In this document: positions 45,261-53,976 of the stretch, piece by piece
Layout of the letters: each line of letters opens with the position of its first letter
Position numbering within the stretch: the stretch's first letter is position 1
NCBI GenBank assembly: GCA_014360005.1
Contig: JACIYI010000003.1
Span: 178,361 to 242,360 of the forward strand
Direction of reading: 5' to 3'
Length of the DNA: 64,000 nucleotides
DNA from: Candidatus Aminicenantota bacterium
GTDB lineage: Bacteria; Acidobacteriota; Aminicenantia; Aminicenantales; Saccharicenantaceae
Position numbers and translations under genes: made by a program
The notes under the pieces: generated by a model
What the model saw: only the letters and a program-made list of their open reading frames with translations
Databases searched by the model: none
What the model was told of the DNA's origin: nothing

Positions 45261-45691
45261 GGCTTCCCCCTTTTAATTGACGTATTTATTCTTGGCTCTA
45301 ACATGCTTCATAAGAATAAGGGCAGTGCTTGAGACTGAGAGGTAAGGGCTACCTCTTTTCCCCGGCCAGTTAAACCGGCTGGCGCGCCGGGAGGAGATGA
45401 TTCTACCGGGAAAGAATCAACAACAGCCGCTGCCAGGCTTATCCTTCCAGCCACTTTCTTCCTCTGAGCCGACGGATGATTTTATGATAAGCATTAATCC
45501 TGGCAAAGTCAAAAAGAGAAGCGACCGGCAACGCTGAACTTTCCGTTTGAGCTTCGCGGCGGTTTTTCTTAAAATCATTTGGGGACATGAAAAAGAGAAC
45601 AGGACGGGTATACAGGGAAATAACTGTTACGTCCATAAATTCTAATTAATATTAATAAATAGACCGGTAAACCCCGAGCAAGGAGATGGAA
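45261..45691. other. Intergenic region between divergent genes, about 430 bp
   Basis: It separates the leftward alpha-2-macroglobulin from the rightward epimerase gene. A frame of about 65 codons on the minus strand (45439-45636) has no ribosome-binding site or recognisable motif and is not called. The AAGGAG ribosome-binding site of the epimerase is at about 45680-45685. Confidence 0.5.
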
Positions 45692-46906
45692 ATGAAAATT
45701 AGCCGGCAGCAATTCCTTAAATTTCTCGGTTTGGGAGTGGGTGCGGCGGCCATGGCCGACAAGCTGGCCTGGGCTTCACCCCGGCTGGCTGCGGCCCGAG
45801 AACAAGCCCGCCAGATGAAGATTAAAAAGGTCGAGATTTTCAGTTTTGATGTGCCCCTGGTGGAGCCCTTTCGCATCTCCATCGGCACCATGTATGCGGC
45901 TAACGATGTCCTGGTCAGGATAACCACTGATAGCGGATTTTACGGAATAGGCGAAGCCTGTCCTTTCCCTCCGATTACCGGGGAAACTCAGGACAGCAAC
46001 ATCGCCGCGGCCCGGGCCATCCGGGAAATCCTGCTGGATAAAGACCCGTTGAACATAGAGGGCCTGATTGACGGAATCGGGAATATCGTCCACGCCAACC
46101 CCAGCGCCGTGGCCGCTTTTGACATGGCCCTTTACGACCTGCTGGGCAAGGTGGCCGGGCTGCCTCTGTATAAGCTGCTTGGCGGCTACCGTTCGAGCTT
46201 TGAGACCGACCTGACCAGCGGTCTGAATACCCCGGAAAAGATGGCCGCCAGCGTTAAAGAGAGCCTGGCCCTGGGTTACCGCCAGATAAAAATCAAAGTC
46301 GGGGAAGACCCTGACCTGGATTTAAGAAGAGTGCAGGCGGTGAGACAGGCCATCGGGCCGGAGGTCAAGCTCAGAATCGATGCCAACCAGGGCTGGTCGG
46401 TCTCCCAGGCCATCTCGGCTCTGAAGCGGATGGAACCATACCAGATTGAATTTTGCGAACAGCCGGTCAAAGATTCGGATATTTACGGGCTGAGACAGGT
46501 CCGGACCCAGTCGCCGGTGCCCATCATGGCCGACGAATCGCTCTTCGGACCGGCCGATGCCGTCAAGCTGATCAAGGAAGAAGCCTGCGATTATTTCAAC
46601 ATCAAGCTGATGAAGGCCGGTGGCATCCTGAATTCGCTCAAGATTGCCCACGTGGCCGCGGCGGCTAACATCAAGTGCATGGTCGGCTGCATGCTGGAGA
46701 CCAGGCTGGGCCTGACGGCTGCGGCTCACCTGGTGGCCAGCCAGAAGAATATTGTTTTTGCCGACCTGGACGGCAATTCCGAGCACAAGGTTGACCCCAT
46801 CATTGACGGGATCAGAGTGGACCGGGGGACAATCTACCTGCCGGAAAAGCCCGGCCTCGGCTGCGAGGTGGACCCGGCCTTCCTGAAAAAGATGAAACAT
46901 TATTAA
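45692..46906 (+). CDS. Exported enolase-superfamily epimerase, dipeptide-epimerase-like
   Basis: Muconate-lactonising-type enolase enzymes abstract an alpha proton. L-Ala-D/L-Glu epimerase is the best-known peptide member and acts on cell-wall dipeptides. The catalytic set is visible: K-x-K (QIKIKVGED), metal ligands D (RIDANQGW), E (FCEQPV) and D (IMADESLFG), and the second Lys (NIKLMKAGG). The N-terminus (SRQQFLKFLGLGVGAAAM) resembles a Tat signal with one Arg replaced by Gln. I use the ATG at 45692. The upstream ATG at 45686 touches the AAGGAG site directly. Dipeptide specificity is inferred from the general motif set. Confidence 0.85.
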   Translation: MKISRQQFLKFLGLGVGAAAMADKLAWASPRLAAAREQARQMKIKKVEIFSFDVPLVEPFRISIGTMYAANDVLVRITTDSGFYGIGEACPFPPITGETQDSNIAAARAIREILLDKDPLNIEGLIDGIGNIVHANPSAVAAFDMALYDLLGKVAGLPLYKLLGGYRSSFETDLTSGLNTPEKMAASVKESLALGYRQIKIKVGEDPDLDLRRVQAVRQAIGPEVKLRIDANQGWSVSQAISALKRMEPYQIEFCEQPVKDSDIYGLRQVRTQSPVPIMADESLFGPADAVKLIKEEACDYFNIKLMKAGGILNSLKIAHVAAAANIKCMVGCMLETRLGLTAAAHLVASQKNIVFADLDGNSEHKVDPIIDGIRVDRGTIYLPEKPGLGCEVDPAFLKKMKHY

Positions 46907-47247
46907 AACGGGGGACACAATACTCGTTTACCTAATTTTTCTGACGGAGCGAAAGGAACTACTCGCCGGAAAAAATGGCCAGCCGAAAATATATGAATCT
47001 TCATTCATATGTTGTGGCTTCAGCTAAAATCAGGCCCGGGGAGAATGGGGCCAGGACGAAGTTCAATTACATCAGGAACCAGCAGCCTCAATCATAATTT
47101 GAACATGAACGGTGCGGGCAATGCCTGGCCTGTAAAAACCGCAGGGGGCGCAACAAGTTGCTCATAACCTGGATGAATTGACTGACAGATATGACGCTAA
47201 TTGGTAAGACAATATAAATTCGATAATTATTTTGATAAGATAAAATT
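46907..47247. other. Intergenic region, 341 bp
   Basis: No gene is recognised. A palindrome at 46991-47010 (ATATGAA, six bases, TTCATAT) stands alone about 85 bp after the epimerase stop, and an A+T-rich promoter-like stretch lies before 47248. The same 7-6-7 palindrome recurs at 60592-60611. Confidence 0.5.
46991..47010. promoter_or_regulatory. ATATGAA-N6-TTCATAT palindrome, copy 1
   Basis: The perfect arms ATATGAA and TTCATAT flank TCTTCA. The arms and spacing equal those at 60592-60611. It may be an operator for the Gfo/Idh/MocA gene at 47248 or a structural element after the epimerase gene. Confidence 0.45.
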
Positions 47248-48228
47248 ATGAAAATGATGGAAAAGGTCAGATGGGGAATTCTGGGGGGCGCGGCCATTGC
47301 CGAGACCACCTTCATCCCGGCCATCAAGAAATCTAAAAAGTCAGAACTGGTGGCCATTGCTTCCCGTGACCTCTCTAAAGCCCGGGCCTGGGCCAAGAAC
47401 TTCGGGCTGAGACGGGCTTATGGCTCCTATGAAGAGCTTCTGGCCGACCCAGAGATAGAAGCCGTCTACAACCCGCTCCCCAATCACCTCCACTTCCCCT
47501 TATCCATCGCTGCCCTGAGAGCCGGCAAGCACGTGCTCTGCGAAAAGCCCCTGGCTCTGACCGCGGCTGAGGTTCAGGAAATGTTTGCTGAAGCTAAAAA
47601 GAACAACCGACTGCTGATGGAAGGTTTCATGTACAGGTTCCACCCCAGGCTCAGCCAGACTCTGGAGCTGATTCGTTCCGGGGTCATCGGGCCACCCCGG
47701 CTGGTGCGGGCTGTCTTCGGCTTTGTTTTTAACCGCGACCGCAGCAATTATCGCTGGCGGCCGGAGATGGGCGGCGGGGCTCTTTATGATGTCGGTTGTT
47801 ACACCGTTAATGCCGCCCGTCTGGTCTTCGGCTCGGAACCGGAAGAAGTCAGGGCCAGCGCTCATCTCGATGATAAAACGGGCATTGACCTGACCACCTC
47901 GTTGCTCTGCACCTTTCCCGGTAATCGCCAGGCTCTGCTGGCCTGCAGCTTTGAGCTGGAATTTGAGAGTAGCCTCGAGGTCTCAGGCAGCCAGGGGCGG
48001 ATTTTCCTGAGCCGGGCTTTTTCGGCCAAGCATTTTGAAACCGCCATCCAGCTCACCCGCCAGCAGAAGACCGAACTGATTACTTTTTCGCCGGCCGACC
48101 AGTTCCAGCTGATGATTGAACATTTCGGGGAAGCCATCCGCGGCCGGACTGAACCGCTCCTGGATTTCAAGGATTCTTATGGGAATGCTGTGGTAATCGA
48201 CAAGGCCCTGAAATTGATCCATCAATAA
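47248..48228 (+). CDS. Gfo/Idh/MocA-family oxidoreductase
   Basis: The 326-residue protein has the Rossmann motif VRWGILGGAAIAETTFIPAI, PLPNHLHFPLSIAALRAGKHV and the conserved CEKPLAL Lys (about residue 98), then MEGFMYRFHPR and GGGALYDVGCYTVNAARLVFG. Unlike the two other family members with Tat signals, it has no export signal and should be cytoplasmic. The D-xylose dehydrogenase/dihydrodiol-dehydrogenase-like branch fits the motif pattern, but the substrate cannot be set. Confidence 0.9.
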   Translation: MKMMEKVRWGILGGAAIAETTFIPAIKKSKKSELVAIASRDLSKARAWAKNFGLRRAYGSYEELLADPEIEAVYNPLPNHLHFPLSIAALRAGKHVLCEKPLALTAAEVQEMFAEAKKNNRLLMEGFMYRFHPRLSQTLELIRSGVIGPPRLVRAVFGFVFNRDRSNYRWRPEMGGGALYDVGCYTVNAARLVFGSEPEEVRASAHLDDKTGIDLTTSLLCTFPGNRQALLACSFELEFESSLEVSGSQGRIFLSRAFSAKHFETAIQLTRQQKTELITFSPADQFQLMIEHFGEAIRGRTEPLLDFKDSYGNAVVIDKALKLIHQ

Positions 48229-48526
48229 GCGCGGTATTCAAGAAAGAGCAAAGCTCCCTGGTCTCAGGCCCCCGGGTTTATGACAGAATAATAGAAAAGA
48301 GAGACAAATATCCAACCTGATAATTTCCCCGCCGGAGAGAGGGGGAGCCCGCACAGGTTATTTATATCAGCGGGGAATATTCTCTTCTGATGGCAGCATT
48401 GCTGGCAGCACAGCTGACCTCGAGCCCAAAAGATTGACTGGCCTTCGGCCGGCTATATTTTAATTTTGGGCTTCACATCTTTTATAATTGTTCAGGCCTA
48501 TGGCCTGGCCAGCTCCGAACCCAGCT

Positions 48527-49741
48527 TCAGGCGAAAAACTCGGCCGGAACCGATTTCAGCCGGTTGATATCAACCATCCGTTCGCGGACGTCGAACTTAA
48601 AGGCACAGTTGACGGAACAGCTGGAGCAGCCGGCGCAGGGATTATCCGGCAGGTTCAGGGAACTGACCAGTTCGTGAGCGGCAGCCAGGTTCTTGTAACC
48701 GTAGGCGTACATGTAAGCCCGCATCATTTCAGGGATGGGCAGACCCTTGGGACACTGCGGCCGGCAGCGCTGGCAGCCCTGGCAGTAAAGCCCGGACAGA
48801 TTATGGGTCTCGGCCATCTTCAGGTCGTAAAGTTCTTCCGGCGTCAGCTTCAGGTCTTTGACCACTTCCAGGTTGCTCTTGAGCTGGTCGAAGGTAGTCA
48901 TCCCGGGAATGGCGGTGGTGATGTTGGGATTATTCAGGGCCCACTTGAGAGCAGCCTTGGTGTTGATGGGCTGGGTGCGCTCCTTGTCCCAGAAAGCACC
49001 GGCCATGGTTTTCATGGCTACTATGCCCACACCGGCCCCGGCCGCTTCGGCGATAGCCGCATCCAGGTCCTTGAGGTAATCTTTCCTGAAATTATACCCG
49101 GTCAGAACCACGTCAAAAATTCTGGCTTCGATGGCCGCCCGGATGACCTCGGGTTCGTTGGAATGGGTGGACAGGCCGATGAACCGGGTTTTGCCCGATT
49201 TCTTGACCTGTTCCATGACTTTCAGGTTTTGCTCGGCCAGGACGTTGTCGCGCTTACTCAGGTTGTGGAGGTAGAGGATGTCCACGTAATCGAGGCCCAG
49301 ACGTTGCAGACTGATATCCACCATTTCCAGGAACCTTTCCCCTTCCCGGACTTTGGTGGCGATGAAAAAGCTGTCCCTGGGCCGGCCTTTGAGCACCTGA
49401 CCGATTATTTCTTCGTTGCGGCCGCGCTGGTAGCCGTGAGCCGTGTCGAGGTGGACCAGACCTGAATCCAGGGCGGCCCGGACGAGTTCGGGGTTATCGG
49501 AATTCATCACACCCATGGAGACCACGGGCAGGACAACGCCGGTCCGTCCCAGTGTCCGGTAGATGAAACCTTCGCGTCGGCCGCCGGGAGGCTGCGGTCC
49601 AGAAGCGGTGGTAGACTGTTTTTTAGCCTCCTGTTTTTTCTTCTTATCGTCAGCCAGCAACAGGCCAGCCGCACCGGTGGTTACCAGGCCGGTTAAACCG
49701 ACCCTTAAAAAATCGCGCCGGTTAAGGGCAGACTTCTTCAT
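48527..49741 (-). CDS. Exported aldo/keto reductase with C-terminal ferredoxin domain
   Basis: I start at the ATG at 49741 (404 residues), preceded by AAGGAGGAGAG, giving a Tat signal KKSALNRRDFLRVGLTGLVTTG. The reductase barrel has the catalytic Asp/Tyr region HLDTAHGYQRGRNEE, Lys in FFIATKV and His in YLHNLS. The C-terminus carries cysteine clusters CQGCQRCRPQCPKG and CAGCSSCSVNCAF that should bind two iron-sulfur clusters. Such fusions are common in anaerobes and link a carbonyl substrate to ferredoxin-type electron transfer. An upstream frame to 49783 is open but has no ribosome-binding site. Confidence 0.9.
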   Translation of the reverse strand: MKKSALNRRDFLRVGLTGLVTTGAAGLLLADDKKKKQEAKKQSTTASGPQPPGGRREGFIYRTLGRTGVVLPVVSMGVMNSDNPELVRAALDSGLVHLDTAHGYQRGRNEEIIGQVLKGRPRDSFFIATKVREGERFLEMVDISLQRLGLDYVDILYLHNLSKRDNVLAEQNLKVMEQVKKSGKTRFIGLSTHSNEPEVIRAAIEARIFDVVLTGYNFRKDYLKDLDAAIAEAAGAGVGIVAMKTMAGAFWDKERTQPINTKAALKWALNNPNITTAIPGMTTFDQLKSNLEVVKDLKLTPEELYDLKMAETHNLSGLYCQGCQRCRPQCPKGLPIPEMMRAYMYAYGYKNLAAAHELVSSLNLPDNPCAGCSSCSVNCAFKFDVRERMVDINRLKSVPAEFFA

Positions 49742-49794
49742 GCTCTCCTCCTTACTTTTTATCCAGCTTACCCTATTAACCAACCCCCGTCAAG

Positions 49795-49826
49795 AAAGAG
49801 GGGACACCTGCAAGTGTCCCCTCTTT
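49795..49826. repeat. REP-like palindrome, long copy
   Basis: A perfect 13-bp stem (AAAGAGGGGACAC and its complement) encloses the loop CTGCAA. The inner 22 bp recur at 49874-49895. The hairpin lies between divergent genes and could form on either strand. Confidence 0.75.
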
Positions 49827-49873
49827 GCCTCCTTCTCGCCAATTTTTCTTGAGGAAATCACCCGGCCAAAACT

Positions 49874-49895
49874 GGGGACACCTGCAAGTGTCCCC
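49874..49895. repeat. REP-like palindrome, short copy
   Basis: GGGGACAC, loop CTGCAA, GTGTCCCC. It is the same core and loop as at 49795-49826, in the same orientation, about 67 bp away. Paired copies in a gap between genes are usual for repetitive extragenic palindromes. No transposase is near. The rest of the 49742-50161 gap holds no recognisable gene. Confidence 0.75.
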
Positions 49896-50161
49896 GGCTG
49901 GCTATCGCTTTTGTATGTCCTGGGTCAGATACATTAGTGACACTTGAACCTTGTGAGTGATATTAAACCTTACGCGCCGTCTCAATGAGAGATCTTTCAG
50001 TTTTCCTCTTATGCCAGGTTAGGCCCATGACCACCGCCTCAACCAAGAGAGCGCCCGATTGCCAAAGAATCTTAGGCCAAATTGTCAGTAATGTCCTGAA
50101 CCTATACAATTTATTGTAAATAACAGCAAATAAGCTTATCCTGATTTTCGAAGGAGAGCCG

Positions 50162-51919
50162 ATGATGTTTACCCGGTCATCTAAAAAATTAAAGAAATTG
50201 TCGTTTAAATCTCATTATTTTTCCTTATTAAAATTAATATTCTTTTCCCTGCTTATTGCCTCAATCTTCTTCATTCAGTTTGGTTGTGCCCCGAAACCGG
50301 AACCGGCCGACCTCATCATCACCGGGGCTAAGGTTTACACCGTCAACCCATCGCAACCCTGGGCCGAAGCCGTAGCCGTTAAAGGCGAGCAGATTGTTTT
50401 TGTGGGTTCAGCCAGACAGGCCAGAAAATACGCCGGTCCGTCGACAAAAATCATCCAGGCCGGCGGCCGGCTGCTGCTACCCGGTTTTCAGGACAGCCAC
50501 GTCCATTTCGTCAGCGGCTCGCTTAACCTCAACCGGATTGACCTGGCCGGCACCCGGAATGTGGAAGAAATTCAGGACCGCATCCGGAAGTTTGCCGCCG
50601 CCCATCCTGAACTGCCCTGGATTCAGGGGCGAGGCTGGATGTACTCGGCTTTTCCCGGCAACATGCCCCACAAAAAATTCCTGGACGAAGTGGTGCCCGA
50701 CCGGCCAGCCATCATGCGCTGCGCCGACGGCCATACAAGCTGGGTAAACAGCCGGGCCCTGACCCTGGCTGGAATTAATCGCTTTACCCCCGACCCGCCG
50801 GACGGCAAAATCGTCCGCGACGAGAAGGGCGAGCCGACCGGAGCCCTGCTGGAAGGAGCCAGCGGCCTGGTCAGCCGTCTCATTCCTGAGCCCACCCGAG
50901 AAGAAAGGCTGGCCGCCCTGCGCACCGGATTTCAGGAAGCCGCCCACTTTGGTGTAACCTCTGCCCACGGCCTCGGCGGGGAGTTCGAAGACCTGGAGCT
51001 CTTCGACCAGCTCCGCCAGGAAGGGGCCCAGACCCTTCGCCTGGTTGTAACCATGTGGGTTGACGAGCCCGGGCCGAAAGAGAAAGACTTCCAGGTTTAC
51101 GAAAAAGCCCGGGCCAAATATAACGATAACTGGCTGGCGGTGCGCGGTGTCAAGCTGATGCTGGACGGGGTTATTGATTCCGGCACCGGGGCCATGCTCG
51201 ACCCCTATGAAGAAATGAAAGGAAACAAAGGCAAGCTTTTCTGGGAGCCGAATGATTACGTCAAAGCGGTTATGGAATTCAGCCGCCGCGGCATCCAGGT
51301 TTCCACCCACTCCATCGGCGACCTGGCCATACGCTTGACGCTCGACGCCTACGAAAAGGCGCTCAAGGAAAGCGGCCACCCGGAACTCAGGCACAAGATA
51401 GAGCATGTCGAATGCGTGGCCGCCGCTGATTTTCCGCGCTTTAGCCACCCGGGCATCATCGCCAGCTTCCAGCCGCTTCATGCCGACCCGGACCCAGTCT
51501 GGATGGCAGCCTGGATTAAGAATGTCGGCCCGGAGCGCGAGCAGCGGGCTTTCCCCTGGAAATCAATCCTCAAGGCTGGGGGCCACCTGGCTTTCGGCAG
51601 CGACTGGCCGGTGGTGACCATCAATCCCTGGCCCGGCTTGCAGATGGCCGTAACCAGGGAAGACTGGGAAGGAAAGCCGGCCGGTGGCTGGATTCCCGGC
51701 GAGAAACTGACTCTTGAAGAAGCCATCCAGGCCTATACCCTGGGCGGCGCTTATGCCCTGAATGAGGAAAACCGGCGTGGCTCGATTGAACCAGGCAAGC
51801 TGGCCGACATGATCCTTCTTTCCCAGAATATTTTTACAATTCCGGCCAGCCAGATTCGCCATACCACCTCAGTCCTGACCATAGTCGGTGGCCGGATAAT
51901 GCATCAAAGCCAGAAGTAG
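50162..51919 (+). CDS. Amidohydrolase lipoprotein, YtcJ-like
   Basis: The 585-residue protein has an N-terminal lipoprotein signal (IFFSLLIASIFFIQFGCAP) and an amidohydrolase_3 barrel. Metal-ligand motifs are DSHVHFVSG, STHSIGD, KIEHVECV and AFGSDWPV. A composite beta-sandwich with LADMILLSQNIF follows at the C-terminus. YtcJ-like enzymes hydrolyse unknown amides or lactams. A GAAGGAGAG ribosome-binding site precedes the ATG. Surface anchoring suggests use of external substrates. Confidence 0.9.
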   Translation: MMFTRSSKKLKKLSFKSHYFSLLKLIFFSLLIASIFFIQFGCAPKPEPADLIITGAKVYTVNPSQPWAEAVAVKGEQIVFVGSARQARKYAGPSTKIIQAGGRLLLPGFQDSHVHFVSGSLNLNRIDLAGTRNVEEIQDRIRKFAAAHPELPWIQGRGWMYSAFPGNMPHKKFLDEVVPDRPAIMRCADGHTSWVNSRALTLAGINRFTPDPPDGKIVRDEKGEPTGALLEGASGLVSRLIPEPTREERLAALRTGFQEAAHFGVTSAHGLGGEFEDLELFDQLRQEGAQTLRLVVTMWVDEPGPKEKDFQVYEKARAKYNDNWLAVRGVKLMLDGVIDSGTGAMLDPYEEMKGNKGKLFWEPNDYVKAVMEFSRRGIQVSTHSIGDLAIRLTLDAYEKALKESGHPELRHKIEHVECVAAADFPRFSHPGIIASFQPLHADPDPVWMAAWIKNVGPEREQRAFPWKSILKAGGHLAFGSDWPVVTINPWPGLQMAVTREDWEGKPAGGWIPGEKLTLEEAIQAYTLGGAYALNEENRRGSIEPGKLADMILLSQNIFTIPASQIRHTTSVLTIVGGRIMHQSQK

Positions 51920-52023
51920 CAATCTGTAAATATTTATATTTCTCCTGTTCATTACGAATTATCAGACGGGGTAACCTGAAATTTTATCTCGTCAGAACAC
52001 CAGGCCTTCTTTTTGAACAGGCC

Positions 52024-53436
52024 TTACTGGCGCTGGTCAAAAAAATCGGAAAAATGTAGGGTGTCCCGATTTTTTCGGGCGAGAGAGGCGAAGATGCCCA
52101 GGAAGTTCAGCCCGGCAAAGACGGTCAGCGTCAGCCGCAAGCTCTTCACGAACAGCGGGTAATTTCCCGGCACTATCCGGACATTCCCCATGACCACCGA
52201 GATAATCATCATGGTCAGGCCCAGGCTGAACATCTGCCCGACCATCCTCATGGTGGCCAGCGTGGCCGAAGCCACCCCGTAATTTTTGGGCTCCACTGAA
52301 CCCATGATGGCATTGGTATTGGGCGAGGAGAACAGACCGAACCCCGTCCCCAGGAAAACCAGCCCCAGCACCACCCAGAGTAAAGGCGTTTCCAGGTTGA
52401 GGAAAGACAACGCCACCAGCCCAACCACCGTCAGGCCCATTCCGGCCGAAGCCAAAATTCGCGGTTCAACCCGGTCAGAAGCCCTGCCCGCTGCCGGTGA
52501 GCATAAGGCTTGCACCGCCGGCTGGGCCACCAGCACCAGCCCGGCCGTCCGGGGTGAAAAACCATGGATGTACTGCAGGTACAAACTCAGCAGGTAACTG
52601 ACGGCAAAAGTGGAACTGTAGTTTATCAAAGCCGCCAGGTTGGAAAAGGCAAACGTCCGGTTTTTCCGGAAAAGCGCCGTGTCCAGAACCGGCTGCGGCT
52701 GCCGGCCTTCAAAAAACACAAACAGCACCAACAGGGCTATCCCGGCCCCCGCCAGCCCGAAGCCATAAGCCGCCGGCCACCTGGAAAAACCCAGCATGAA
52801 ACAGACCAGTCCCAGGCCATAAATCGCCGACCCCTTGACATCGAAACCAGCCAGGCTCTTTTCCTGAGGAGACGGGACAGGCCGGTAAGCCCTGGTCACC
52901 AGGTACAGGGCCAGCAGCCCTGGAACCAGGGAGAAGAAAAAGATACTGCGCCAGCCGAAATAATGAACCAGCAGCCCGCCCAGCACCGGTCCCAGGGACA
53001 GCCCGGTATAGGTGGCCGCGGTGTTTATCCCCAGCACCCGCCCCCGATTACCCGGCGGAAAATGCGAAGTCAGAAGGGCAATGCTGGTGGCAAAAATCAT
53101 GGCCCCGCCCACTCCCTGGATTAGACGGAAAACAATCAACGACCCTCCAGAAAAAGCCAGTCCGCTGAACAGCGTTCCGGCCAGAAAGACACTGATCCCG
53201 GTAACAAAAATCTTCCGTCGGCCTACCGTATCGGCCAGCCGGCCCACCGGAACCAGAAATATGGCCGTGGTCAGCAGGTAAGCAGTCACCGTCCAGCCCA
53301 GGGTAACCGCGCTCAGCTCAAAAGCCCTGGCCACAGCCGGCAGGGCCAGATTAGTAGCCGAACCCATAAAAGGCGTCAGGAAGGAAGCCAGGGTTGAAGC
53401 CAGCAGGATAAATTTTTGTTGCCGGTCGAGTTTCAT
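52024..53436 (-). CDS. MFS drug-resistance-type transporter, DHA2 family
   Basis: The 470-residue protein has about 14 membrane segments, the motif A-like GRLADTVGRRKIFVTG between TM2 and TM3, and motif C-like NTAATYTGLSLGPVLGGLLVHYFGW. These are typical of EmrB/QacA-type proton-drug antiporters. No efflux-partner membrane fusion protein or outer-membrane channel gene is adjacent. The substrate is unknown. Confidence 0.92.
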   Translation of the reverse strand: MKLDRQQKFILLASTLASFLTPFMGSATNLALPAVARAFELSAVTLGWTVTAYLLTTAIFLVPVGRLADTVGRRKIFVTGISVFLAGTLFSGLAFSGGSLIVFRLIQGVGGAMIFATSIALLTSHFPPGNRGRVLGINTAATYTGLSLGPVLGGLLVHYFGWRSIFFFSLVPGLLALYLVTRAYRPVPSPQEKSLAGFDVKGSAIYGLGLVCFMLGFSRWPAAYGFGLAGAGIALLVLFVFFEGRQPQPVLDTALFRKNRTFAFSNLAALINYSSTFAVSYLLSLYLQYIHGFSPRTAGLVLVAQPAVQALCSPAAGRASDRVEPRILASAGMGLTVVGLVALSFLNLETPLLWVVLGLVFLGTGFGLFSSPNTNAIMGSVEPKNYGVASATLATMRMVGQMFSLGLTMMIISVVMGNVRIVPGNYPLFVKSLRLTLTVFAGLNFLGIFASLARKNRDTLHFSDFFDQRQ

Positions 53437-53644
53437 GTCAGTTCATAAGCCAGATTGCTCAGCCATCCTTCAGTTCTCATCGAATTAACAATAAATACAA
53501 TATCACAGCCAATCAATCAAATAGCAAACTGAGGCCCAATAGAGATGGCCCATGGTCTCACCAAGGTCAGCCCCAACCTCTTCATTTTTCCGGTTGCTGA
53601 GCTATAATGATTTTGTAACAACTAACCAGCCGGGAGAAAGGGCA

Positions 53645-53938
53645 ATGGTGATCGCGGAATTTTCCATATTTCCGACTTCTGAAGGCTCTTCTGTCAGCCG
53701 CTACGTAAAAGAAGTGATAAAAGTTATAGAAAATTCCGGACTGCGCTCCGAAACCGGGGCCATGTCCACCACCATCGAAGCACCGGACCTCACTTCCATC
53801 CTGAAAGTGGTCTCGGAATGTCACCGGGTGCTGCTGGAAATGGGCGTCCAGCGCATTCATATTGACCTAAAGGTCGACCACCGCCTGGACAAGGAGGCCA
53901 CCATCGACAGCAAGCTCAGGGCTCTGGGCAAGCGATAA
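53645..53938 (+). CDS. MTH1187/YkoF-type thiamine-binding-like protein
   Basis: The 97-residue protein starts at the ATG at 53645 after GGGAGAAAGGG. An open upstream extension to 53552 has no family similarity. It shows the MTH1187 (DUF77) pattern: IAEFSIFPTSEGSSVSRYVKEVIK, SGLRSETGAMSTTIEA and a C-terminal RIHIDLKVDHRLDKEATIDSK. Family members bind thiamine or its precursors and form small tetramers. It sits 38 bp before the ribonucleotide reductase gene on the same strand. Confidence 0.85.
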   Translation: MVIAEFSIFPTSEGSSVSRYVKEVIKVIENSGLRSETGAMSTTIEAPDLTSILKVVSECHRVLLEMGVQRIHIDLKVDHRLDKEATIDSKLRALGKR

Positions 53939-53976
53939 ACCGCATAAAAATTCATTCACCGGGAAGGGAGGTTATC

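Noticed and set aside
45439..45636. Minus-strand ORF of 65 codons
   Set aside because: It has no ribosome-binding site, no recognisable motif and no neighbouring operon, and is short enough to be random.
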